A stretch of DNA of 64,000 bases from Alphaproteobacteria bacterium (GCA_020632875.1 JACKET010000005.1:372001-436000); one strand, 5' to 3'; shown: positions 33,901-43,167, counted from the stretch's first letter. Numbers and translations are program-made. The notes: a model not told the origin generated them from the letters alone.

Positions 33901-35276
33901 CGGCACAGCCGGTCGAGGTCGGCGCGGCCCCCGATCATGTACAGCCGCTGCTCGTCCACGCGGTCGAGATCGCCGGCCAGGATGCGCTCGCAGCCGCCGA
34001 GGGTCTCTTCGATGGGCACCCGGGCGCCCTTCCGGCCGGTGAACGGCTCCGACACGACGAAGGGCTGGGTGAGGAAGCGCTCGAGACGCCGTGCCCGCGC
34101 GACGATCTGGCGGTCCTCCGGCGAGAGCTCGTCGAGGCCGAGCATCGCGATGACGTCCTCGAGCTCGCGGTAGCGGGCCAGCGTGCGACGCACGGCGTCG
34201 GCGATCCGGTAGTGCCGGGCCCCCACGATGTCCTCGGCGAGCAGGCGGGACTGCGACCGCAGCGGGTCGACCGCGGGGTACAGGCCGGCCGCGGCGCGCT
34301 CGCGCGACAGCACGACCCGCGCGTCGAGGTGCTCCATGACGGTCGCCGCACCCGGGTCGTTCAGGTCGTCGGCCGGCACGTAGACCGCCTGGACGCTGGT
34401 GATCGTGCCGTCGAGCGTGCTCGCGATGCGCTCCTCGACCTCGGCGAGCTCGGTGGACAGGGTCGGCTGGTACCCGACGCGCGAGGGGAGGCGGCCGAGC
34501 ATCGCGCTCGTCTCCATGCCCGCCTGCACGAAGCGGAAGATGTTGTCGACGAGCAGCAGCACCTCGCGGCCCTGGGTGTCGCGGAACCACTCCGACACGG
34601 CCAGGGCGGCGTGGATGACGCGCAGGCGGGCGCCGGGTGGCGCGTCCATCTGGCCGAAGAGCATGACCGTGCGCTCCATCAGGCCGCTCTCGGTGAACTC
34701 GCTCCACAGCTCCTGGCCTTCGCGGATGCGCTCGCCGACCCCCGCGAACACGGGCACCCCGCCGTAGCCCTCGGCGACCGCACCGATGAACTCCATCAGC
34801 AGCACGGTCTTCCCGACGCCCGCGCCGCCGAAGAGCCCCGTCTTGCCGCCGCGCGCGAAGGGACAGAGCAGATCGACGACCTTGATGCCGGTCCACAGGG
34901 TGTCGACCTCGGGCAGGTGCCGATGCAGGCTCGGCGGGCTGCGGTGCACGCTCCAGTGGTCGGTGGCTTCGATGGGCGCGCCCCCGTCGAGCGGCATGCC
35001 CTGCCCGTCGATCACCCGGCCGAGCAGGCCCGGCCCGACGGGGATCTGCAGGGGACGGCCGGTGCGCTCGACGCGCTGGCCGCGCTTCAGGCCGCCGGTG
35101 GGCGCGAGGGCGAGCGCGCGGGCCACGCCGGGCTCGGGGTGGCCGTGGACCTCGAGCACGAGATCGGGCCGACCGTCGCGCTCGATGCGGAGCGCCTCGC
35201 GGATCGCGGGCTCTTCGCCGGACGGGAACCGGACGTCGACCACGCTCCCCTGGATGGCTTCGATGCTTCCCTGCAA
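33897..35276 (-). CDS. atpD: N-ATPase beta subunit (catalytic)
   Basis: The frame is open to 35477, but conserved sequence begins at LQGSIEAIQGSVVDVRFP. A TTG at 35276 with GGGGAG six bases upstream is the best start, giving 459 residues. Walker A GGAGVGKT, GVGERIREG (GER), VLLLVDNIFRFVQAG and STLDGTITSVQAVYVPADD are standard for beta. The C-terminal helical part has LSPEDRQIVARARRLERFLTQPF. Beta binds and hydrolyses or makes ATP. It is first in the operon, and a heptamer array lies about 115 bp upstream. Confidence 0.95.
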   Translation of the reverse strand: MQGSIEAIQGSVVDVRFPSGEEPAIREALRIERDGRPDLVLEVHGHPEPGVARALALAPTGGLKRGQRVERTGRPLQIPVGPGLLGRVIDGQGMPLDGGAPIEATDHWSVHRSPPSLHRHLPEVDTLWTGIKVVDLLCPFARGGKTGLFGGAGVGKTVLLMEFIGAVAEGYGGVPVFAGVGERIREGQELWSEFTESGLMERTVMLFGQMDAPPGARLRVIHAALAVSEWFRDTQGREVLLLVDNIFRFVQAGMETSAMLGRLPSRVGYQPTLSTELAEVEERIASTLDGTITSVQAVYVPADDLNDPGAATVMEHLDARVVLSRERAAAGLYPAVDPLRSQSRLLAEDIVGARHYRIADAVRRTLARYRELEDVIAMLGLDELSPEDRQIVARARRLERFLTQPFVVSEPFTGRKGARVPIEETLGGCERILAGDLDRVDEQRLYMIGGRADLDRLCR

Positions 35277-35467
35277 TCCGCGCTCCCCGGCAGGCCCGAT
35301 GCAAGCGACGGGCCACGGCCCGATGGGGGGTCGCAGGGGCCCTGCGCACGAGAGGCCTGTGCGAGATCGCCCGATTCGGATGTGGGATTCGCCACGGTCC
35401 ACGGTCTGCGGTCCACGGTCCACGACCCGTGGGAGGCGGGCCCGGAACGTGCATGCCGTGTCCGGCG
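35277..35467. promoter_or_regulatory. Divergent promoter region of the N-ATPase operon and the ClC gene
   Basis: About 190 bp separate the two divergent starts. The region is GC-rich. A cluster of GTCCACG-type heptamers at 35391-35427 is the only notable feature. No clear -10 or -35 box can be assigned to either side by eye. Confidence 0.5.
35391..35427. repeat. GTCCACG/CCACGGT heptamer cluster upstream of atpD and clc
   Basis: Units GCCACGGTCC, ACGGTCTGCGG and TCCACGGTCCACG repeat with slight changes. The same 7-bp motif forms a longer array at 49062-49131 and a short one at 47454-47487, each in front of a gene. Confidence 0.7.
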
Positions 35468-37171
35468 ATGCAGCCAATCGTCGACAGCCTGCGGCTCGCG
35501 TGGCGGCGGGTCGTCCGGGACCCGTCGGGGCGGATGCTGGCCCTCGGCCTCGGGGCCGGGGTCGTCGGAGGGCTCGCCGCGGGCGTGTTCGACGGGGTTC
35601 GGATGCTGATCGGCAACGTGCTGCTGGGCGCCACGCACGTCTCGGTCGCGTCGGGCGAGGGGTGGCGGCTGCTCGTGTTCCCCGTGCTCGGCGGGATGGT
35701 CGCGGGTGGCATCCTCCAGGTGGCCGGCGTGCCGCGGCCCGTGGGCATGGCGCGCCTGCTCGAGGGCGTGCAGCTGCGCTCGGGCAAGGTGTCGCTCTGG
35801 GAGGCCGGGTTCACGGCGCTGTCGGCGGTCGTCGCGCTGGGGACGGGCCACAGCGGGGGCCGCGAGGCTCCGGTCGCCGGGCTGTCGGCCGGCATCGCGC
35901 ACGAGGTGGGGCACGCCCTGCAGCTCCGCGTGGGCGAGCTGCGCGTCGTGGTGGCCGCGACGGCCGCGGCGGCGGTGTCGGCGTCGTTCAACACGCCGCT
36001 CGGCTCCGCGTTGCTGGCGCTCGAGCTGATCCTCGGGAGCTTCGCGCTGCGCTACTTCGGGCCGGTCGTCGCCGCCACGGTCGTGGGCACCCTCGTGGGG
36101 CAGGCGGTGCTCGGCGATCGGGTGGCGTTCCCGGCGCCGGTCTTCGCGCTCACGCACTGGACCGAGCTCGTCGGCTACCTCGTGCTCGGCGCGGTGTGCG
36201 GGGCGGCCGCGGCGGGCTTCCAGCTCGCGGCGGTCCGGGCCACCGGGTGGGCGGACCGCGTCGCGTGGCCGGCGCCAGTGCGGGGCGCCGCAGCGGGCCT
36301 CGTGGTCGGGATCCTCGGCGCGATGGGCCTGAACGGCGTGATGGGCACGGGCTACGCGCTGGTCGCCGAGGTGCTCGCGGACCCCGGGTCCTTCGGGCTG
36401 CCGATCCTCGTCGCGCTGCTGCTGGGCAAGGGGCTCGCGACGCTCGCGACCTTCGCGGGGCGCACGGGGACGGGGCTGTTCTCACCGCTCCTCGTGCTCG
36501 GGGCCCTGGTGGGCGTGGTGTTCGGCCTCGCGGTCGAGGGGATCCCCGGCGCGCCGGCCTCCGCGGGGTCGTACGGGCTCGTCGCCATGGGGGCGATCAC
36601 CGGGGCTGCACTGAGGGCGCCGCTCGCCATGATCCTCGTCCTGTTCGAGCTCACGGGCGACTACGCGGTCGTCCCGACCACGATGCTGACCCTCGCGGTC
36701 GCGCTGCCCGTCGCGAGCGCGATGGGCACGGGTGCGCTGTACGACACGCTGCTCGCGTCGACGGGGGTGACGCTCCACCGCGAGGTCCCCGCGGAGCTGC
36801 GCGCGAAGACCGTCGGCGACCTGATGTCCACGGGCTTCGTCACGGTGCCGTGGTCGGCGAGCCTGCACGAGCTGGTCGACGCATTCGGGAAGACGCGCGA
36901 GAACCTGGTGTGGGCGGTCGATCCGCGGGGGCGGTACGTCGGCGCGGTGAACGTCCAGGACGTGCTCGACGCGCTCTCCAGCACGCGACCGCAGCCCGAT
37001 CTGGTCGTCGCGCTGCCCGTGCTCGACGTCTCGCAGCCGGCGAGTGACGGCATCGCCCTGCTCGCGAATCTCGATGTCGACGAGGCCGCGGTGGTCGACG
37101 CGGATGGGCGGTTGGTCGGTGTGTTGCACGAGCGGTCGCTGCTCGCGGCTCTCGAGGGACTGCCTGTTTGA
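35468..37171 (+). CDS. ClC family chloride channel/antiporter with CBS domains
   Basis: 567 residues if translated from ATG 35468; an ATG at 35453 would add five. The membrane part has about ten helices. GREAPV (Glu133) corresponds to the gating-glutamate motif GREGP, and GTGLFSP is the G-x-F-x-P motif of the anion path. The last 130 residues form two CBS motifs (VGDLMSTGFVTVPWSASLHELV and DVDEAAVVDADGRLVGVLHE), which usually bind adenine nucleotides and regulate gating. The first signature (GSGIP) is changed. It diverges from the N-ATPase operon and is followed 59 nt after its stop by a core repeat. Confidence 0.93.
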   Translation: MQPIVDSLRLAWRRVVRDPSGRMLALGLGAGVVGGLAAGVFDGVRMLIGNVLLGATHVSVASGEGWRLLVFPVLGGMVAGGILQVAGVPRPVGMARLLEGVQLRSGKVSLWEAGFTALSAVVALGTGHSGGREAPVAGLSAGIAHEVGHALQLRVGELRVVVAATAAAAVSASFNTPLGSALLALELILGSFALRYFGPVVAATVVGTLVGQAVLGDRVAFPAPVFALTHWTELVGYLVLGAVCGAAAAGFQLAAVRATGWADRVAWPAPVRGAAAGLVVGILGAMGLNGVMGTGYALVAEVLADPGSFGLPILVALLLGKGLATLATFAGRTGTGLFSPLLVLGALVGVVFGLAVEGIPGAPASAGSYGLVAMGAITGAALRAPLAMILVLFELTGDYAVVPTTMLTLAVALPVASAMGTGALYDTLLASTGVTLHREVPAELRAKTVGDLMSTGFVTVPWSASLHELVDAFGKTRENLVWAVDPRGRYVGAVNVQDVLDALSSTRPQPDLVVALPVLDVSQPASDGIALLANLDVDEAAVVDADGRLVGVLHERSLLAALEGLPV

Positions 37172-37230
37172 GTCTGGATCTGTGGTCGTCCAGGATGGAG
37201 ACTGGTCGATGGTCGGAGCGGATCCGTCTC

Positions 37231-37267
37231 ACGCAGATGACGCAGAAGGACGCAGATGACGCAGAAA
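37231..37267 (+). repeat. Dispersed core repeat, copy 3
   Basis: Reads ACGCAGATG ACGCAGAAGG ACGCAGATG ACGCAGAAA. It starts 59 nt after the ClC stop and on the same strand. CTCACCAGAGC follows at 37347, about 80 nt beyond the core. Confidence 0.93.
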
Positions 37268-37479
37268 GAGCGGTGTGGACGGGTCGGAACGTGTCCCTCC
37301 CCGATCGGTGGAGGGGGACTGGGAGGGGATCGAGAGGCGCGCTCACCAGAGCAGTCGGGCTTCTCTCTGAAGCGGTCAGGCTGAGCCCGAAGGGTCCGGT
37401 TTCCCTCCGCCCCGGCAGGATGCCCGGCGGAACCCGAGCAAGGCGGAAACGCGCAGATCCGCGCGGGAAGATGAACCGG

Positions 37480-38840
37480 ACGCTCCCCGCCATCCCCGCC
37501 GTCTCCGACGAGCGGCGGCTCCGGAGGAATCCCGCTGTGTACGACGAGCCGGAACGCGTTCCTCCCCGGTCGGTGGAGGGGGACTGGGAGCGGATCGAGA
37601 CGCGCGGGTCCTCCTTCCGAAGCGGGAAGGGTCCGGTTTCCCTCCGCCCCGGCAGGATGCTCGCACCCGTGGGGCCGGATCCTGCAGCCGTCTCCGACGA
37701 CGCGCTCCGCGCCGGAATCCGGACGCTCGTCTCCGACGAGCGGAATCCCGCCGTCTCCGACGAGCCGGAATCCCGCTGTGTACGACGAGCCGGAATCGCG
37801 CTCCTCCCCGGTCGGTGGAGGGGACTGGGGAGCGGATCGAGGCGCTCACTCAGAGCAGTCGGGCGCTACGATCGAAGGGTCCGGTTTCCCTCCGCCCCGG
37901 CAGGGCTCGAACCCAGTGGGAAACCGGATCCTGGGACAGCCGGGTCTCCGTCTCGCAAGGCGCCCAAGCTGCGCAGCTCCGCGCGCGAAGTAAAAGGGTA
38001 GACCAGACGGCGCACCCGCCATCCCCGCCGTCTCCGACGAGCCGGAACTCCGCCGTCTCCGACGAGCCGGAATCCCGCTGTCTCCGACGAGCCGGAGCGT
38101 GTTCCACCCCGGTCGGTGAGAGGGACTGGGAGCAGATCGAGAGGCGCGCTCACCAGAGCAGTCAGGCGCGCGAAGCGGTCAGGCTGAGCCCGAAGGGTCC
38201 GGTTTCCCTCCGCCCCGGCAGGATGCCGAAGTCAGCCGGGTCTCCGACCTGCAAAGGCGGCCGCAGGCCGCCGCAGCGCTCCACTCCGCGCGAAGTAAAG
38301 GTAACCAGACGCTCGCACCGCCATCCCGCCTCGAGCCGGCCCGCCGTCTCCGACGAGCGGAATCCCGCTGCCCACGAAACCGGAGCCGCCCTCTCAGCCA
38401 GGTTGAGATCGCAACGCGTTCCTCCCGGTCGGTGGAGGGACTGGGAGCGGATCGCAAAGGCGCGCAAGGCCAGCCGCGCAGCAGTCGCGGCGCCTAGACC
38501 GACGTCACACCGCGCCATCGGAATCCCGCCATCTCCGACGAGCCGGAATCCCGCCGTCTCCGACGAGCCGGGCGCGTTCCCCTCGCCCGCGCGGTAGAGG
38601 GGACTGGGAGCGGATCGACAGCCGGAGTCGGGCTCCTCGCCGGACCTGTCGGAAGCGGTCGCCGTTTCCCTCCGCCGACGGCGCTCGAACCCAGTGGGAA
38701 ACCGGCCTGGGAATCCCGCAAGGCGTCCGCCGCGCAGCGCGCTCGCGCGCGCGAAGCGAGACCGACGCTCAACCCCGCCGTCTCCGACGAGCCGGAATCC
38801 CGCCGTCTCCCCGAGCCGGAATCCCGCCGTCCCTACGATC
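37480..38840 (+). repeat. 25-bp minisatellite and composite units of island 1
   Basis: The 25-bp unit (CGCCGTCTCCGACGAGCCGG plus five variable bases) recurs in groups of one to three near 37498, 37757, 38026, 38341, 38530 and 38779. Between groups lie CTCCCCGGTCGGTGGAGG, ACTGGGAGCGGATCGA, CTCACCAGAGCAGTC, GGTTTCCCTCCGCCCCGG and CAGTGGGAAACCGG segments in constant order. The reverse complement of this order forms the 319-bp unit of island 2. Copies are diverged, so the island looks old. Confidence 0.8.
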
Positions 38841-39980
38841 CTACGGGTTGATCCGGTACTCAAGCCAGCGGCACTCGAGCGGCCCGTTGAACACCTTGGT
38901 GCGGCTGGCGGCCTTCAGGTGCAGGTGGCGCGTCAGCTCGCGGCTGCCGGTGAGCACCCATGCGGTCGCGCCGTGGCAGCGGTCGTGCAGGAACCCCCCG
39001 AGCGCCCTCCAGGTCTCTTCGAGGTCGGGCTCGTCGAGGCGCTCGCCGTACGGCGGGTTCGTGACCACCACGGCGGGCGGGACGGGCGGCGTGTACGCGG
39101 CGAGCTCGCTCTCGGCGAGCGTGATGTACCCGTCGACCTCGGCGCGGCCGAGCGCCTTCTTCGCCAGCGCGATGGCGCCGGGGTGCCGGTCGTTGCCGAA
39201 GAGGGGAGGGATGTTGGCCTTGCCCGCCTTCCAGCGCGCTTCGGCGTCGGCCTTCAGCGCGTCCCAGGCGGCGCGGTCGCGGTCGGCCCACCGCTCGAGC
39301 GCGTACGGACGCCGCAGGCCCGGCGCGCGGTCGCCCGCGAGGAACGCCGCTTCGATCAAGAACGTCGCGGAGCCGCACAGCGGATCGCACAGCGCGGACC
39401 GGCGATCCCAGCCCGTCAGCAGCAGCAGGCCCGCGGCGAGCGACTCGTTCAGCGGGCTCTTGTGCTGCCCCGCCGGCCGGTAGCCGCGCTTGTGCAGCGC
39501 CGTGCCGGCGAGGTCGCGCGAGAGCGTCGCGACCTTGTCCTTCACGTACAGGACGAGCGGCAGATCGGGGTCTTCGGTGTCGACGTCGGGCCGCGCACCG
39601 GTGGCGTCGCGGAGCTGGTCGGCGATGGCGTCCTTCACCTTGAGCGCCACGTAGTGCGGGTGCTTCACGAGCCCGCTGCGCGCCGACGCCGTCACCGCGA
39701 AGGTCTGGCCGGGCCGCAGGTGCTTCTGCCACGGCACCCGCTGCGCGACGGCGTACACGTCGTCGGCCTTCTGGATGCGCCCGCGCTCGAGCTCCTCGAG
39801 CACCCGCATCGCCACGCGGGACCACAGGGCCACCGCGTACCCCACGGCCGCAGCACCGCGGAACCCGACCCCGCCGCGGTCGGACCGCAGCTCGAGGCCG
39901 CCGAGCCGGGTGATCTCGTCGGCGAGGACGCCTTCGAGCCCGGCGGGACAGGTCGCATGGAACCAACGGGTGCGCGCCAT
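38841..39980 (-). CDS. rlmL: RlmL-like THUMP-domain 23S rRNA (guanine-N2) methyltransferase
   Basis: The 379 residues start MARTRWFHATCPAGLEGVLA, which opens the ferredoxin-like/THUMP region (to about residue 150). The methyltransferase part has DPLCGSATFLIEAA (SAM binding) and the catalytic VVTNPPYGERL motif. This is the RlmL/TrmN-like class that makes N2-methylguanosine. There is no second RlmK domain, which is normal outside gammaproteobacteria. It is separated from island 1 by only its stop codon. It diverges from the YbaK-like gene across 45 bp. Confidence 0.9.
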   Translation of the reverse strand: MARTRWFHATCPAGLEGVLADEITRLGGLELRSDRGGVGFRGAAAVGYAVALWSRVAMRVLEELERGRIQKADDVYAVAQRVPWQKHLRPGQTFAVTASARSGLVKHPHYVALKVKDAIADQLRDATGARPDVDTEDPDLPLVLYVKDKVATLSRDLAGTALHKRGYRPAGQHKSPLNESLAAGLLLLTGWDRRSALCDPLCGSATFLIEAAFLAGDRAPGLRRPYALERWADRDRAAWDALKADAEARWKAGKANIPPLFGNDRHPGAIALAKKALGRAEVDGYITLAESELAAYTPPVPPAVVVTNPPYGERLDEPDLEETWRALGGFLHDRCHGATAWVLTGSRELTRHLHLKAASRTKVFNGPLECRWLEYRINP

Positions 39981-40025
39981 CCGGGCAGCCTATGCGCTCC
40001 GGACCCTGCGGGCTACGAGAGGGGC

Positions 40026-40490
40026 GTGACCGTCGCCGAACGCCTCGCCGCCCTGCTCGAGGGCACCGAGCACACCGTCCTCGCGCATCCGCCGGCGTAC
40101 TCCGCCGAAGAAGCGGCGGCCGTGCGCGGAACGCCCCTCGCGATCGGAGGGAAGTCGCTGGTGCTCAAGGTGGGCAAGGCGGGCTTCGCGCTGTTCGTGG
40201 CGAGCGGGGCGCGGCGCACGTCGAACCGGCTCGTGCGGCACGGGCTCGGCATCCAGCGCCTGCGCTTCGCCACGCGCGACGAGCTCTTCGAGCTCACGGG
40301 GCTCGAGCCGGGCTGCGTGCCGCCGTTCGGGCGTCCGCTGTTCGACCTGCCGCTCTACGTCGACGACGCGACCCTGACCCAGCCGCGCATCGCGTTCAGC
40401 CTCGGCGTGCACCACCGCTCGGTCGTCATGCGAACGGACGACTGGGCGCGGATCGCGCGCCCGGATCGGGTGTTCCGCTTCGCCGAGTGA
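40026..40490 (+). CDS. YbaK/EbsC family aminoacyl-tRNA deacylase
   Basis: The GTG at 40026 follows GAGAGGGG. The 154 residues match YbaK/ProX: LAHPPAYSAEEAAA near the start, GKSLVLKVGKAGFALFVASGARRTS with the invariant Lys, then ELTGLEPGCVPPFG, a classical family motif. Such enzymes hydrolyse mis-charged aminoacyl-tRNAs (for example Cys-tRNAPro or Ala-tRNAPro). It is short but complete. Which mischarged tRNA is edited is not clear. Confidence 0.9.
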   Translation: MTVAERLAALLEGTEHTVLAHPPAYSAEEAAAVRGTPLAIGGKSLVLKVGKAGFALFVASGARRTSNRLVRHGLGIQRLRFATRDELFELTGLEPGCVPPFGRPLFDLPLYVDDATLTQPRIAFSLGVHHRSVVMRTDDWARIARPDRVFRFAE

Positions 40491-40493
40491 GGG

Positions 40494-41081
40494 TCAGCCG
40501 CGCGTGCGCTCGAGGAGCAGCATCATCATCACGGCCAGCATGCTCCGCTGCTCGATGAGCTCGGGGGTGTCGTCGGCGAGCTTGTGCAGCTCGAACTTGC
40601 CCTCGAAGAACGCCGGCATCTTCTTGACCTGGTAGAGCGCCTTCCCGTCGAGATCCTTCACCGTGTAGGACGGGTTGATGAACATCGCGAGGAGGAACCC
40701 GATCAGCGGGATGCCACCGACGAGGCCGTCGACGACCTTCACGAGCGCGCTGTCTTCGGTGATGGTGAGCTGGTGCACGTCGGTCTCGTCGAGCACGTGG
40801 TACTCGGCCTTGAAGATCGAGCGCATCCCCTTGCGGCTCACGGCGCCGATGACCGCGTCACCGACATGGAAGTGGTAGCTCGCGCTGAAGTCCATGATCC
40901 GGTCGGCTTTGATGCGCGCGACCTCGTCGGTCTGGGCGGAGGTGCGGAAGACCGCGATGTCCTCCTTCAGCTTGAACAGCTTCTGCTTGACGTAGAACAC
41001 CTCGGCGCCGGACCCGTCGTAGACGTAGATCTGCGGGGCGAGGCCGAGGATCTTGAAGCTGAACTTGAGCGGGAACTGCAT
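40494..41081 (-). CDS. LURP-one-related (tubby-like C-terminal) family protein
   Basis: The 195 residues are rich in strands and short helices, with Phe/Lys-rich edges: MQFPLKFSFKILGLAPQIYV, AEVFYVKQKLFKLKEDIAVF, DFSASYHFHVGD, YTVKDLDGKALYQVKKMP. A central hydrophobic helix (GLVGGIPLIGFLLAMF) is unusual. The pattern fits the LURP-one/scramblase-like beta-barrel wrapped around a hydrophobic helix. Such proteins are linked to membranes, but the function in bacteria is unknown. It is convergent with the YbaK gene (4 bp apart). Confidence 0.78.
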   Translation of the reverse strand: MQFPLKFSFKILGLAPQIYVYDGSGAEVFYVKQKLFKLKEDIAVFRTSAQTDEVARIKADRIMDFSASYHFHVGDAVIGAVSRKGMRSIFKAEYHVLDETDVHQLTITEDSALVKVVDGLVGGIPLIGFLLAMFINPSYTVKDLDGKALYQVKKMPAFFEGKFELHKLADDTPELIEQRSMLAVMMMLLLERTRG

Positions 41082-41154
41082 CGTGGGCGCCTCTCGTGGT
41101 CCGCACCGCTAACCGGTTCGTCCCAACGGACGTACACGAACGGCTCTCAGTGAC

Positions 41155-42060
41155 TCACGGGCAGTCCCACGCCTCGACGAACCGCAGGTCTGGCGTGCCG
41201 TCGACGGGGCCGCTGTCGCCATCGACCTCGGCTTCGCAGCGGGTCCAGGGGATGCCCTCGCAGACGTAGGTGTAGACCTCGGCGATGACGCCGTCCGACT
41301 CGATCTCCTTGCCGAGCACGATCCAGGCGTCTTCGACCCAGGTGTTGCTGGTGCGTACGGTGGGCAGCCCCTCGCCGGAATCGACCAGCTCGAGGAGTCG
41401 GGTGTGCTCGTCGTGGGTGGCCACGTGCGACTCGAGCGTGGTGCCGCTGTCGTCCACCGCCTTCGACGAGGAGAGCAGCTCGTCGGTGAGCCAGACCCAC
41501 GTGTAGGTCGTGACGCCGGTCTCCTGGGTGTACACGAGCTCGGCCACCCGGTCTTCTTCGTCGTAGGTGAGGTCGGCGCTCCCCTCGAACACGCTCGTGC
41601 TCGTCGCGTACGTGCGGTCGTAGTGGCTGGTGAGCCCGTTCGCGCCGTACTCGCGGTCGTACTGGTCGGTCGTCTCGCTGCTGAACGGTGGGCCCAGCCC
41701 CGGGTCGTAGACGAGGACCTCCGTGATGGAGAGGGGGTCGGCGTTGGCATCGCAGGTGCGCGCCGTCGAAATGGTCTGGACGGCGCCGTCGACCGTCACG
41801 GTCTCGCTCTCGATGGAGACCTGGCAGCCGATGGCGTCGTACGTGGTGGTCTCTTCGTAGTCGAGCTCGTCGACGTAGTGCACCACCCGGGAGACCATGC
41901 GCTCCTCGTCGTCGAACACCTGCGTCTCTTCGGCGTCGATCGTGCCGTCTGCGCCCTCGTCGACCTCGTACGTGCGCGTGCAGCCCGCCCGATCCGGAGC
42001 CTCGAGCTTCTTCGCGCACCCCGCCAGCACCACCAACATCGTCATGGAAACAACCCGCAT
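41155..42060 (-). CDS. Lipoprotein with YD/RHS-like beta-hairpin repeats, 301 aa
   Basis: The ATG at 42060 gives MRVVSMTMLVVLAGC, a clear lipobox (Cys15). The mature protein consists of repeating strands with YD-like spacing: TYDAIGCQVSIESE, QYDREYGANGLTSH, TYDEEDRVAELVY, TYTWVWLTDE. Such chains appear in RHS/YD-repeat proteins, here without a toxin domain. It is acidic (pI low) with several Cys. Function is likely surface binding, but this is inference. Confidence 0.76.
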   Translation of the reverse strand: MRVVSMTMLVVLAGCAKKLEAPDRAGCTRTYEVDEGADGTIDAEETQVFDDEERMVSRVVHYVDELDYEETTTYDAIGCQVSIESETVTVDGAVQTISTARTCDANADPLSITEVLVYDPGLGPPFSSETTDQYDREYGANGLTSHYDRTYATSTSVFEGSADLTYDEEDRVAELVYTQETGVTTYTWVWLTDELLSSSKAVDDSGTTLESHVATHDEHTRLLELVDSGEGLPTVRTSNTWVEDAWIVLGKEIESDGVIAEVYTYVCEGIPWTRCEAEVDGDSGPVDGTPDLRFVEAWDCP

Positions 42061-42174
42061 CGTCCCACCTCGCTGGCTTTCGCCCCGGGCCGTGAATCCC
42101 GCGACGCTAGCACGGTCACACTCGTTTCATCGCGGGTCCGTCCGGGAGTCAGATGTCGGGTCGAGATTCCCCAC

Positions 42175-43167
42175 ATGCAACGTCCTGCCTCGCGTCTCGC
42201 CGTCATCGCCGTCGTCCTCTCCGCGCTCCCGCTATTGGTGTACGCGGCGTGCATCGGAGCCATCGCCGTCTCGCCCGACGACCTGCGCTGGACGGTCGCG
42301 GGGGTGAGCTTCGTGCCGTGGACCGCGAGCACGCTGCTGTCGCTGGTCCTGGTGGTCGTGTCGACGGTCGTGCTCGTGCGTGCCGTCGCGCGGCGGAGGT
42401 CCTCGCGGGGCCGCCTGCTCGCGGTGGTCGCGACCGCGATGTCGCTGGTGGGGGCGGCCTGCGGGACCACCCCGCTCGTCCTGCTGGTGGCGGGCGTCGC
42501 GGCGGGCATCGCGATCCTCGTGACCATGGTCGCTGCGGCGGGACCGATGGGACGGCCGCTCGGGCCCGTCGCAGCGGGCTGGCACCTCCTCCTGGCCTCC
42601 GAGGACCGCATCTGGCGGGCGCGCGCGGAGGACGAGGCGCGGAGCGTGCACGCCTTCGACGCCATCGCGGAGGTGCTGGCGGCACACGGCGCCCCGGCGG
42701 ACCTGGTGGACCGTGTGCACGTGGCCTCGGCCGACGAAGACCGCCACGCCGTGCTGACGGCGGAGCTGGCGGGCATCGGGACGCCCCGCCCGCTGCGGAC
42801 GGACGCCAGGCCGAGCGACCTCCCGACGCTCATGGTCGACACGCTGGTGGACGGTTGCCTGGGCGAGGCGTTCGCCGCGGCCGTGCTGGCGCTCGAGGCG
42901 GAGGAGGGCGCGCAGGGCGAGGTGCTCGCGTCCATCGCCGCAGACGAGGCCGGCCACGCCGCGCTCGGATGGGACCTGCTCCGCTGGGGCGTCGACCAGC
43001 CCGGTGTGCGCGAGGCGCTGGCTGCGGCCCGCCTGCCGCGCGTGTCGCTGACGCCGAGCCGCCGGATCGGGCCGTGGCGCCAGCTCGCCCTCCATCGCAC
43101 GGTGCGCCGCGCCGTGGTGGCCCGACGGGACGCCCTGCTGGCCCCGGAGCCGCGTCCGGTGGGATAG
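42175..43167 (+). CDS. Membrane-anchored ferritin-like diiron protein
   Basis: The ATG at 42175 starts MQRPASRLAVIAVV. Three membrane helices span about residues 8-115, and a cytoplasmic or periplasmic ferritin-like four-helix bundle follows. Ligands follow the order Glu, ExxH, Glu, ExxH: DEARSVHAF, ADEDRHAVL, LGEAFAAAVLA and ADEAGHAALGW. The same order occurs in the ferritin-like part of the lipoprotein at 49213. An iron or oxygen role is likely, but the substrate is unknown. The next gene (LOG family) starts 21 bp later on the same strand. Confidence 0.85.
   Translation: MQRPASRLAVIAVVLSALPLLVYAACIGAIAVSPDDLRWTVAGVSFVPWTASTLLSLVLVVVSTVVLVRAVARRRSSRGRLLAVVATAMSLVGAACGTTPLVLLVAGVAAGIAILVTMVAAAGPMGRPLGPVAAGWHLLLASEDRIWRARAEDEARSVHAFDAIAEVLAAHGAPADLVDRVHVASADEDRHAVLTAELAGIGTPRPLRTDARPSDLPTLMVDTLVDGCLGEAFAAAVLALEAEEGAQGEVLASIAADEAGHAALGWDLLRWGVDQPGVREALAAARLPRVSLTPSRRIGPWRQLALHRTVRRAVVARRDALLAPEPRPVG

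Larger units (their letters stand above)
37172..38840. other. Repeat island 1 (intergenic, about 1.67 kb)
   Basis: No supported gene lies here. The open frames run through repeats and begin and end without ribosome sites. Contents: a core repeat at 37231, then about five degenerate copies of a longer composite unit, marked by AGGGTCCGG near 37391, 37628, 37876 and 38193 and by a worn copy near 38650. These alternate with 25-bp minisatellites (units such as CGCCGTCTCCGACGAGCCGG plus AATCC). The orientation is opposite to island 2. Confidence 0.8.

Noticed and set aside
33897..35477. A 526-residue beta subunit start at 35477
   Set aside because: The first 67 residues have no family similarity and include repeat-derived sequence; the TTG at 35276 has a good ribosome site and conserved sequence begins there.
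37168..38840. Open frames inside repeat island 1
   Set aside because: They run through repeats, have no ribosome site and give repetitive basic proteins; the same repeats give similar frames on the other strand in island 2.
38000..38840. CRISPR array suggested by regular 25-bp repeats
   Set aside because: The 25-bp units are directly adjacent or separated by long conserved composite segments, not by unique 30-40 bp spacers, and no cas gene is present.
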